Source of the DNA: Candidatus Thiodiazotropha sp. (ex Codakia rugifera)
GTDB taxonomy: Bacteria > Pseudomonadota > Gammaproteobacteria > Chromatiales > Chromatiaceae
NCBI GenBank assembly: GCA_025656675.1
Contig: JAHXHN010000012.1
Span: forward strand, 1-64,000
Reading direction: 5' to 3'
Length of the DNA: 64,000 nucleotides
Positions 52,794-60,798 of this stretch are shown one piece after another. Position numbers and translations under genes: made by a program. Below the pieces are notes generated by a model. That model was not told the DNA's origin. It saw only the letters and a list, made by a program, of their open reading frames with translations, and did not search any database. Every line of letters starts with the position of its first letter. Within the stretch, counting starts at the first letter, position 1.

Positions 52794-54422
52794 TCAACGC
52801 CTATGCAGATGCTGGTAGGGTGGAAGCGTTTGCAGCCTGTCATCGGATTCGGCTGAACCGACTGTAAAATGATAAAGGCTTTGAAACTGGGTGTTGGAAA
52901 GCCCCAATGTCTCGTGTACAGCGTCATCGAAGAAACAGCCGATCCCGGTACCGCTTACTCCCGCAGCTTCCGCCTGCAGGTAGAGGACATGACCGATCAA
53001 CCCTGCCTCCCAGAAGAGCTCTGGATAGGCCTGTGGGCCGTCAGCCTCCAGGGTCGAATCAAATTCAGCCAACATACCAAGGCTGAAATAACTGCTGGCG
53101 GCTATATCCTGATGACACGACAGCGTCCGTGCTGCCTGTTTCGTATCTGCACTGAGTAGATGATATAGCGGTAGGTGATCAGGTGATCCGGCAGCGATCT
53201 TCCATAAAAACTCATCTGCCATGCTGGCCTTGAGTGTGGTTTGGATTTTGGGTCGCCTTGGGAGTAGATAGAGTCCTGAATCGAGACCCTCAATACGATG
53301 CAAAAACAGAATCAGATGTATTCTGGGCTGCTGTGGCCAGCTGCTCCAAGGGGTCCGTTCAGGACGTGACAGCAGTGCGTCAAGCATCTGAAACAGTGTT
53401 TCCCGGCGCATGCTGCCTTTTCCACTGAAGGCCTGAGCGCTACGGCGCTGAAGGATAAGCTGATGTATCGGTTTTTGGGGTGTGGGCAGTGGAGGTGGGA
53501 GATCAGCTCCGACTGACTTGATATTGATTCCATCACTACCTCTTCTGGTCGCATTCCCTACACACTGAATGATCGGCCATTGATGGTGTGGCTCGGTACT
53601 CAGAATGTTGGCTTGGCCACGCCAGCATGCGGTTCGGGCCTGTTCCAGCCATGACTCGGAAATAGCCAAGCGTGTCTGATTCTGTTTGGGCTTGATTCTG
53701 AGTAACAGATCAGGGTATTCACATTCAGCGTCTTTGAAGTCACTATTCCGGTCAATGCCCAGTAGAGTCGCAAGGCTGTCACTAGCGATGTTGACCGGCT
53801 CCAGAATCAGACCCATGGCTGCGCTGGAATAGGCCAAAGCACCAATCGCATGGCCCAGATCAAGTTGGACATATCTGTAGGCCCGCTCCCCGTATTTCCA
53901 TGCCTCCCGCCAGGCAATACTGCTCAGACCCACCAGGATCTCTGTATCAGGGTTGTGGGTGACTTCATCGTCCTTGGAAAAAATCGCTCTTAGTTCCAGC
54001 CCATGTTCATGGGGAGCATAGTGATAGATACCATTCTGCAATGCAGATAGACCGCGGATAACTAGATAGCACTCAGTCGCATGTAGATTTCCGCTGGAAG
54101 GTGTACAGCGAAGTGCCCATCGACTTGATCCGAATACCTTCCAGGCCGATAGCCCCAGGCTAAATCTGAGTAGAGAGGCGATCTCTGGCAATCCCCATGC
54201 CTTCAACTGCTTGTCGGGTCGCTGCTTGTCTAAATCACCCAAAAAAGTATCAGGAAGAGGATCAAAACTGAGTGGTAGATCAATAAGGGTCGTATTGTTG
54301 AATCTTCTGAATGGATCAGGCTGTTGCTCCCAGTCAAGGTAGTCCGGGCCAGCAGCATATCGGTCAAAGTGGTGCTTGGTGCGTGCATGGTAGTCCCGCA
54401 CTATCGCCAGGTTATCTGTCAT
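52794..54422 (-). CDS. Tandem nitroreductase-fold (SagB/ThcOx-type) protein
   Basis: A 542-residue protein with two flavin nitroreductase-like halves: about 70-270 (RWALRCTPSSGNLHATECYL, DLGHAIGALAYSSAAMGL) and about 320-530 (RRSAQAFSGKGSMRRETLFQM, ELFWEAGLIGHVLYLQAEAAGVSGTGIG). SagB/ThcOx proteins oxidise azolines in RiPP maturation, but many homologues have no RiPP partner. No YcaO, precursor peptide or protease gene is near, so the substrate is unknown. It sits between bolA (25 bases upstream) and the ABM gene. Confidence 0.87.
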   Translation of the reverse strand: MTDNLAIVRDYHARTKHHFDRYAAGPDYLDWEQQPDPFRRFNNTTLIDLPLSFDPLPDTFLGDLDKQRPDKQLKAWGLPEIASLLRFSLGLSAWKVFGSSRWALRCTPSSGNLHATECYLVIRGLSALQNGIYHYAPHEHGLELRAIFSKDDEVTHNPDTEILVGLSSIAWREAWKYGERAYRYVQLDLGHAIGALAYSSAAMGLILEPVNIASDSLATLLGIDRNSDFKDAECEYPDLLLRIKPKQNQTRLAISESWLEQARTACWRGQANILSTEPHHQWPIIQCVGNATRRGSDGINIKSVGADLPPPLPTPQKPIHQLILQRRSAQAFSGKGSMRRETLFQMLDALLSRPERTPWSSWPQQPRIHLILFLHRIEGLDSGLYLLPRRPKIQTTLKASMADEFLWKIAAGSPDHLPLYHLLSADTKQAARTLSCHQDIAASSYFSLGMLAEFDSTLEADGPQAYPELFWEAGLIGHVLYLQAEAAGVSGTGIGCFFDDAVHETLGLSNTQFQSLYHFTVGSAESDDRLQTLPPYQHLHRR

Positions 54423-54447
54423 GCCGTCGGAGAATGCCTGAGCGCGG

Positions 54448-54684
54448 TTATGATTGCCGGGCCTCGTCAGGCGTTTTGGCTCGTACCGTCAGTGCATGCA
54501 GCTCCCCAGTAGCAATTTCCTCATTAAACAGGGTGAGTATGGAACGTTGTCTCTGAAGGCTCTTCATAGCGCTAAATGCGGGGGTCGTAACATTGACTTC
54601 AAAGTTGCAGCTTTCACCTGCAACGCTGATTTCGGCATCCGGATAGATGCTTTTGATTCGGTTAATCAGGTCTTGTTCATTCAT
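54448..54684 (-). CDS. ibaG: BolA family protein (IbaG type)
   Basis: A 78-residue BolA-fold protein. With monothiol glutaredoxins, family members handle 2Fe-2S clusters. The segments LINRIKSIYPDAEISVAGE and RQRSILTLFNEEIATGELHALTV match IbaG/YrbA in length and pattern; the single Cys in ESCNFEV is at the usual ligand region. In other genomes ibaG lies by mlaB/murA; here it leads a SagB-like/ABM run, which is unusual. Confidence 0.9.
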   Translation of the reverse strand: MNEQDLINRIKSIYPDAEISVAGESCNFEVNVTTPAFSAMKSLQRQRSILTLFNEEIATGELHALTVRAKTPDEARQS

Positions 54685-54926
54685 CATTCACGTCTCGTAT
54701 GCAGCGTTAGGGGCCTATCTTCTCATGTTCTGACAAACTATTCGTTTCAGTTACTTGTATGTTTTTTGTGGATTTTCAGATGCCATGTGATAAGTATCAG
54801 CCTTGATGCCTGTTTTCATCCTGCATCACTCCTGTGTTCCATCACCTTCACTGATTTTTTTGGGTAATGATTGACAGCACAACGATCTTGGGGCAAGTTT
54901 TCACTACACATAAGCAGGAAAAGATC

Positions 54927-55988
54927 ATGGATATACACCATAAACCGATTCAGGAACGTATTGAATGGTTGGTTAACCATGCCAACACTCACTCAACCAT
55001 TTATAGCAGTCCTGGAAATTGGCTGGCGCGGACACGATATCTCGCTGAACATCCTACATCTATTGCAGTACTTAAATGCATGGATGGACGGATCAACATT
55101 CCGATAGCCACCAATACCCCCCAGGGTATAATCCAGCCCTTTCGCAACCTGGGTGGTATATTCGACCTGGGTTGGCCCCATCTTGGTGAGGTATTGGCCA
55201 ACTATATACAAAACGTCGTATCGGATGGCAGGCGGGTAATGGCGTTGATTACCTATCACTTCTCAAAAGGTGATCCTCAACGTGGATGTGCGGGATTTAA
55301 TTACGACACAGCAGCCGCAAAGGCACACACCTACCAGATAAAAAAACAGGTGGAGGAGGTATTCGGTGTCGATCACAATACGGTCTATCCCATCGTGTGT
55401 GGTTTTGAAACCGACGATGATGCCCTGATACTGCATGGCAGCACAGGTGAGCAACTGAATACGGCAGATATTAAATCAAGTGACAGGGATACTTTATTAC
55501 CCCGGCTGGAGGCTCTGTTCCCCGATATGTCAGGGCAAATGCGGCAGGATCTGTTGCCATTGATATCGGGTAATCTCGATCATATTGAAGAAGCACGCCA
55601 GTTGGAACGTGAATTGGATATTGTGCATCGCGAATGGATGATCTGTATTGGCCGCGGTTTTGACTTTCTACACATGCCGAATCTGGCCCTGATCATCGGT
55701 CCCTATAGCCCGAGTCTTGCCGATCCAATCCTCAAGGCTACTGGGATTATAGAAAACAACATGAAGGCCGGACGCATACCCGATGACGGTTTCCTGCTGC
55801 TGGCATCTGTCCCCTACCTGGATGTGGGCGTGGATCGGGCGCGGGCAGAAGTGAAGTCGAAATTTCTCAGTGGCTTTGCTGCTGAGCAGATCCGTATAGC
55901 ATATCCTGAGCTGGCAAAAAAGATGCATGTAAAAACCGCTGTGCTGAATTGGCAGTCACGGGCACTGGAGATGTTGTCTACAGACTGA
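54927..55988 (+). CDS. CsoSCA-like (carboxysomal-type) carbonic anhydrase
   Basis: A 353-residue protein with a beta-carbonic-anhydrase-like zinc site: Cys51-x-Asp53-x-Arg55 (LKCMDGR), His111 and Cys121 (YHFSKGDPQRGC). The CxDxR dyad and His/Cys spacing of 10 are close to CsoSCA of carboxysomes (Cys173, His242, Cys253), not to classical beta-CA (HxxC). It is shorter than CsoSCA (about 510), mainly at the N-terminus that tethers to the shell. AGGA lies 8 bases before ATG 54927; a frame from 54867 is possible. No rubisco or shell gene is in the window. It is convergent with the DAB cluster, which also handles CO2. Confidence 0.78.
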   Translation: MDIHHKPIQERIEWLVNHANTHSTIYSSPGNWLARTRYLAEHPTSIAVLKCMDGRINIPIATNTPQGIIQPFRNLGGIFDLGWPHLGEVLANYIQNVVSDGRRVMALITYHFSKGDPQRGCAGFNYDTAAAKAHTYQIKKQVEEVFGVDHNTVYPIVCGFETDDDALILHGSTGEQLNTADIKSSDRDTLLPRLEALFPDMSGQMRQDLLPLISGNLDHIEEARQLERELDIVHREWMICIGRGFDFLHMPNLALIIGPYSPSLADPILKATGIIENNMKAGRIPDDGFLLLASVPYLDVGVDRARAEVKSKFLSGFAAEQIRIAYPELAKKMHVKTAVLNWQSRALEMLSTD

Positions 55989-56013
55989 ATAGAATAGCGT
56001 ATCTATTTTTTTT

Positions 56014-56186
56014 GTCCGCAAATGAACGCGAATAAACCTAGATTGGGATATCCTCTCGTGAGTCATTTTGAACGGAAGTAGAACGTTTAAACAACGGTTG
56101 TTTAAGATGCCACTTTTTGCAGTTATGGCACAGGACTTGAGCGCCATAACTTGAGGTCATTGAAACATTTGCGTTTATTCGCGGAC
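56014..56186. repeat. 173-bp structured element with terminal inverted repeats (MITE/REP-like)
   Basis: The ends are inverted copies: GTCCGCAAATGAACGC (56014-56029) and, reversed, GTCCGCGAATAAACGC (56171-56186), 14 of 16 identical. Inside are a perfect 19-base palindrome TTAAACAACGGTTGTTTAA (56087-56105) and an 8-bp hairpin GTTATGGC/GCCATAAC (56122-56129, 56143-56150). No ORF is inside. It fills the gap between two convergent genes, a typical insertion place for a miniature mobile repeat. Confidence 0.6.
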
Positions 56187-56200
56187 TTACACTCGATCCA

Positions 56201-57703
56201 TTACAGCAGACGGTTTAGCCATGATTCAGCAGTGGCTTGAGTCAGGTCCAGAACCAGACCAGGGAACAGGCCGAAGAGGAGTACCAGTAGAGAAAAGAGT
56301 GCCATGGTAAAGAGTTCTCGTGGTCGCAAATCCTGTGCGGCGCGAACCTGGCCATCCAGGATTGGACCATAGAAACACTGCCGATAACTATTCAATAGGT
56401 AGCCTGCGCCGATGATGATGCCGAATAGAGCAGCCAGACCTGCCCCGGTGTGTGTCTTGAGTGCACTGATCAGGATCAGAAACTCAGCGGGGAATCCACT
56501 GCTGCCGGGAATACCGAGTGAAGCCAAACCCAGAAACATGAAAAACGCTGCCAGCAATGGCATGGTTTGGGCTACACCACCGAGATGAATCAGGTCTGTC
56601 GATCCAAGTCGATGATGTAGATAGCCTGTAAGCAGGAAGAGTCCACCGGCAATCATCACGAAATTGAGTAATTGAAAAACAGCACCTTGCAGTCCCTGTT
56701 GATTGAAAGAAGCGATGCCAAGTACAACCAGCCCAACATGACTCATGGATGAGTAAGCCAACATCCGTCTCAGATTGGTTTGATTCAGGGCCGCTAGTGC
56801 GCCATATAGAATGCCAATCACCCCGAGACCTGCAAGTAACCAATGTAATTCCTGAGCTGCAGTGGGTGCGAGTGGTACGGCAAAGCGAATAATACCGTAG
56901 GCGCCTAATTTGAGACCCACCAATAGGGCAGCAATAGGCACAGGTCCTTCAAGGGCAACGATTGGTAGCCAGGTATGAAGAGGGAAGAGGGGAGTCTTGA
57001 CCGCAAAGCCGATCAGAAGAAACAAAAATACGACTATTTCCAACCCAGGGGGCAATGGTGTGTCGATCAGGGCCTGGTAGTTGAATGAGAGTCCGGCAGG
57101 CGGTGTGGCTCCAATAATTTCAGCATGATTAAACGCCAATACAGCAATCGCAAGCAGTAGTGGTATGCCCCCCGCAAGCATGAACAAGGTATACTTTGTC
57201 GCTGCGTAGCGTCTATGGGGGCCTATACCCCAAAGACTGATAAGAAAGTAGAGTGGTACCAGCGTGAGTTCCCAAAATAGGAAAAAGGCCAGGGCATCAA
57301 TACTCATGAAGACGCCTAATGTGGCGGTAGCAAAAAGCAGCAACAGACTGAAATAGATTCTTTGTAAGCCCTGTACATTGGTCCAGGAGGCAAGGGTCAC
57401 ACCGATAAACAGCAGCATAGTCAGTGGCAGAAACGCAACTGACAGACCATCGACACCAAATCTGAAATGGGCATCCAGCGCAGGTATCCAGGGATACTGT
57501 TCAACGAACTGAAAATCGGGATTACCCTTGTCCAACAGGAAAATCAAAGCAATGGCAGGAATCAGAGCAATTGTCAGCGTGATCAATGTGACATGCCGAG
57601 CCTTGGCTACAGGTATGAGCCAGATTACAGCGATACCGATAAGCGGCAGCAACAAGAGTGTTGATAACAGTGGTAGATTCGCAATTGTGTCGAGTTGGCC
57701 CAT
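56201..57703 (-). CDS. NuoM/MrpD-like proton-translocating membrane subunit (DAB cluster, third)
   Basis: A 500-residue membrane protein with about 14 helices of the complex I antiporter-like family. The proton-channel residues are conserved: Glu145 in FLFWELTLVPLYF and Lys236 in AVKTPLFPLHTWLP; NQTNLRRMLAYSSMSHVG is also NuoM-like. GGAAAAATG supports the start. It lies 13 bases after the 57717 gene. Not part of a nuo operon; probably an extra membrane arm of the DAB complex. Confidence 0.9.
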   Translation of the reverse strand: MGQLDTIANLPLLSTLLLLPLIGIAVIWLIPVAKARHVTLITLTIALIPAIALIFLLDKGNPDFQFVEQYPWIPALDAHFRFGVDGLSVAFLPLTMLLFIGVTLASWTNVQGLQRIYFSLLLLFATATLGVFMSIDALAFFLFWELTLVPLYFLISLWGIGPHRRYAATKYTLFMLAGGIPLLLAIAVLAFNHAEIIGATPPAGLSFNYQALIDTPLPPGLEIVVFLFLLIGFAVKTPLFPLHTWLPIVALEGPVPIAALLVGLKLGAYGIIRFAVPLAPTAAQELHWLLAGLGVIGILYGALAALNQTNLRRMLAYSSMSHVGLVVLGIASFNQQGLQGAVFQLLNFVMIAGGLFLLTGYLHHRLGSTDLIHLGGVAQTMPLLAAFFMFLGLASLGIPGSSGFPAEFLILISALKTHTGAGLAALFGIIIGAGYLLNSYRQCFYGPILDGQVRAAQDLRPRELFTMALFSLLVLLFGLFPGLVLDLTQATAESWLNRLL

Positions 57704-57716
57704 TTTTCCGATTGTC

Positions 57717-59231
57717 TCAACGGGTTGTGTAAATGGCGCTCAGTGCCGAGAGCGGTTTATCGATCAGCGTGAGCCAGGGCTCAATGTAGAAGCCTGCGCT
57801 TAGCAGTACGATTACCAGGGCGCTGACCACGAATACCTCTGCCTTAGAAATGGGTATGACCTGAAAAGGTTGTCTACCACTTGGGCGGGGGGCGAGAAAT
57901 GCACGCTGGAAGGCCCAAAGAAGGAATCCCGCAGCTACCACATTACCCAGTGCGGAAGCGATGGTGACTAATGCGCCAAATTTGTGAATCGCTGACTCCA
58001 GTATCAGGTGTGCAGCATCGAACCCAGGGGTGCCGGGCATGCCAATGATGGCAAGGCCCCCAATGAGAAATGTGATGCCAAGAAAGGGCAAGGTATCAAA
58101 GAGCCCTCCCATGTTGTGCAACAGTGTCGTATGGATGCGACGATAGAGCAGACCGGTTGTGAACACCAATGCTGCCAGCGCCAGTCCAAATGTAGCGGAT
58201 AGAATCACGCTGCCCATGAAAGCAGCATGTTCCAGACTGAAAATGCCCAATATCAGGATGCCGGTATGGGAGATCACTGCATAGGCAAGCAATCTGCGCA
58301 GATTATCCTGCATCATCGCGAGGAAGGCGGCATAAAAGATACCACAGAGTGCAAAAGCGGCTACATAATTGTGCCATTCAGTGACAGCGGTAGGTAGCAA
58401 TGGCAGGACAAAGCGTAACAACCCATAGATACCAATTTTGAGGCCGAGCAGGAATGTGGGCGCTACGGCTACATTGCCGTGTTCGGCAATCAGTGGGAGC
58501 CAGCCATGTAATGGAAAAAGCGGTGTACGTATTGCTAGGCCGTAAAACAGCAGAAAGAAGGCAACTGAACGGAAGGTCTCTGAGACCGGTGTTTGCGCGA
58601 GATGAATTAGGTTAAAGCTCCAATGCCCATTGTGGCTGTCAGAATAGTTCCAGCCCATCAACACCGTACCGGCGATGAGGAGCAGGATACTCACAGACAT
58701 AAATTGGTAGAATCGTCGCATTGCAAGCTCTTTGTCCGGCGAGTTGCCCCACCGCCATAAGAGATAGCCAATAAGACCTATCTGAAGCGCCGACAGCAAC
58801 ACGAACCAGAGCAAGTTGAGTGTGACGAATAACCCCATCAGACTCGCTTGCACCGCGAAGATAACCATATACAGACGACTAAAGGGTTTTAAATCGCGTA
58901 CTGCACCGTAGAGTGCAACCAGCAGTGTCAATAAACCGGTCAGGAGAATGAAAATTACCGAAATGCCATCCACACCTGCATGGTAGATAAGTTGAGGCAG
59001 GATCTGGACTGACTCGGTAAATTGCATACCATTGATATTGGTATCATAGTGTTGCCAAAGATCGATACCGATCAATAGTTCAAGCAGTGCGGCGGCTATA
59101 CCCACTTGTACCAGAAAGCGGTGGTTGCGTAGTATCCAGAGAAGTACTACGGTCGCAAGCGGTAGCAGCTGTAATACCGATAGGATCGGATAAGAAATCT
59201 GTGTGGACCAGTGGAAGGTTTCAATTGTCAT
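57717..59231 (-). CDS. NuoM/N-like membrane subunit with altered channel residues (DAB cluster, second)
   Basis: A 504-residue, about 14-helix homologue of the antiporter-like subunits. AIRTPLFPLHGWLP and DNLRRLLAYAVISHTGI show the family, but the helix that normally carries the WE pair reads FVLLSALQIGLIGYLL (no Glu near 147), and the conserved Lys of the TPLFPLH motif is Arg235. It may not conduct protons on its own. GAGGA lies 7 bases before the ATG, and the gene follows dabB by 10 bases. Confidence 0.88.
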   Translation of the reverse strand: MTIETFHWSTQISYPILSVLQLLPLATVVLLWILRNHRFLVQVGIAAALLELLIGIDLWQHYDTNINGMQFTESVQILPQLIYHAGVDGISVIFILLTGLLTLLVALYGAVRDLKPFSRLYMVIFAVQASLMGLFVTLNLLWFVLLSALQIGLIGYLLWRWGNSPDKELAMRRFYQFMSVSILLLIAGTVLMGWNYSDSHNGHWSFNLIHLAQTPVSETFRSVAFFLLFYGLAIRTPLFPLHGWLPLIAEHGNVAVAPTFLLGLKIGIYGLLRFVLPLLPTAVTEWHNYVAAFALCGIFYAAFLAMMQDNLRRLLAYAVISHTGILILGIFSLEHAAFMGSVILSATFGLALAALVFTTGLLYRRIHTTLLHNMGGLFDTLPFLGITFLIGGLAIIGMPGTPGFDAAHLILESAIHKFGALVTIASALGNVVAAGFLLWAFQRAFLAPRPSGRQPFQVIPISKAEVFVVSALVIVLLSAGFYIEPWLTLIDKPLSALSAIYTTR

Positions 59232-59241
59232 TCTTTATTCC

Positions 59242-60798
59242 TCATAGAATCACAACGAAGGTCACCACCACCAGTACAATCATATAGCGGGGTTCGGTTA
59301 ATAATTGTTCCACACGTTCAAGTAGCGCACCTATGCGATATAGGCTTTTTTGTAGCCCTTCGCCACCACCCTGAAGTACCAGGTGAGATTCAAACCAGTA
59401 GAGTAGATTTGCCAGCCATGTCATGATTTTGCCGGCGACGCCTGTACCTTCTCCTATCGCTCCTGTTTGTGTTTTAGCGGTGCGCTTTTGGATGGTCTCC
59501 CATTGTGTAAGAGATGAGACACTGCGGGTATAAGCGGGCAGACCAACCACACGAGTCACCACCTGTTCATCAAAATATTGCACATCTTTTGCGAGCGATA
59601 CCGTTGGGCGTAGCAGCAGTGCATCAGTCAGGGACTCGACCCAGAAACGTTGCTGGGATGCACGATATAGCAAGCGCCAGCGCAATAGCCATTGAGGAGG
59701 AGGAGGTGTGGCTTGATCGATCTGATTCACCAGTGCAGGTGATGCCAAGAATTGAAATGTTCGCCAGATGGCATGTAGGCCAAGATGCCAGGCAGCAAGG
59801 GTAAACCAGCCCATACCACACCAGAAGAACATCCAACCTACCTGTGTGGTGGTGGCAAACATAAGTGAGCTTTTGACATCAGATTGGGTCAGACCCGCTA
59901 ACCAACCATATAACACAGTCAGTAAGCCCAGTATGGCAATAGAAATCATGACGAACGGCGCCTGCTCAAGCAAAGGAGCAAGGCGTATCAGCAGGATGAC
60001 ACCGGCATGAACCATCAAAGCGCCATAGAAGATGGCAGAGGATGGGGTTGGACCTTCCAGTGCTCGTGCGATCCAGGGTGAAAAGGGTAATTGGGCCGAT
60101 TTAGCCAATGCGGCAATAACAAAACCACCCGCTACAACACCGGCTGCCAGTGTCTCGATATTTCCGGCTTGAATATGGATTTGCGGCCATTCAACGCTAC
60201 CCAGCCAGAATATGGAGAGTGCTATACCCAGAATAAAACCTGCGTCACCTACTCGGTTGGTTATGAAGGCTCTAACCGCATTTTTTGTCGCGGTAGTACG
60301 GTCAATGGCATAACCAATCAGCAGGTATGAGGTGGCACCCGCAATTTCCCAACCAACAAACACAAGTAGCGCATTGCCAGCCATGACAATGAGTTCCATA
60401 CCACCGGCGAAGAGACAAAACAGTATAAAAATGCGTTGAAAACCACGCTCACGATGCATGTAATTGACTGAGAACTTGATTGTCAGTAACACCAGAAGTG
60501 TCACAATCAAGAGTAGCGAGAGTCCTATGGTATCCAGGCTGAAACTGATGGGTAGATGATAATCGCCACTGGTAAACCAATCACCCAAAAACAGGTGACC
60601 GGGTGCACCTTGCCAGACGGCTATCAGTGCCAATACTAAAGCCAATAAAAACGATCCGGTTGCAGCGCCCAAGGCAACCAGAGATGTCTGTCTTTCGCCG
60701 GCTTCACCGCGATTGGTATTCAGGATATAACCGACACCGATCCAGCCAGCAGCCAACCAATGAAAGACGGGAATCAGCCAAGCGTAATGCTCAAGCAT
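59242..60798 (-). CDS. dabB: DAB inorganic carbon transporter subunit B (NuoL-like)
   Basis: The membrane partner of DabA in the energy-coupled CO2/bicarbonate accumulation complex, 518 residues. VGWEIAGATSYLLIGYA (channel Glu), AALAKSAQLPFSPW (channel Lys) and NRVGDAGF are NuoL-type. ATG 60798 lies inside the end of dabA (8-base overlap, ATGCTTGA), so the two are translationally coupled. A longer frame to 60816 is not needed. It ends 10 bases before the next NuoM-like gene. Confidence 0.93.
   Translation of the reverse strand: MLEHYAWLIPVFHWLAAGWIGVGYILNTNRGEAGERQTSLVALGAATGSFLLALVLALIAVWQGAPGHLFLGDWFTSGDYHLPISFSLDTIGLSLLLIVTLLVLLTIKFSVNYMHRERGFQRIFILFCLFAGGMELIVMAGNALLVFVGWEIAGATSYLLIGYAIDRTTATKNAVRAFITNRVGDAGFILGIALSIFWLGSVEWPQIHIQAGNIETLAAGVVAGGFVIAALAKSAQLPFSPWIARALEGPTPSSAIFYGALMVHAGVILLIRLAPLLEQAPFVMISIAILGLLTVLYGWLAGLTQSDVKSSLMFATTTQVGWMFFWCGMGWFTLAAWHLGLHAIWRTFQFLASPALVNQIDQATPPPPQWLLRWRLLYRASQQRFWVESLTDALLLRPTVSLAKDVQYFDEQVVTRVVGLPAYTRSVSSLTQWETIQKRTAKTQTGAIGEGTGVAGKIMTWLANLLYWFESHLVLQGGGEGLQKSLYRIGALLERVEQLLTEPRYMIVLVVVTFVVIL

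Noticed and set aside
52794-54422. RiPP biosynthesis cluster around the SagB-like gene
   Set aside because: No YcaO cyclodehydratase, leader-peptide protease, transporter or precursor peptide could be found nearby.
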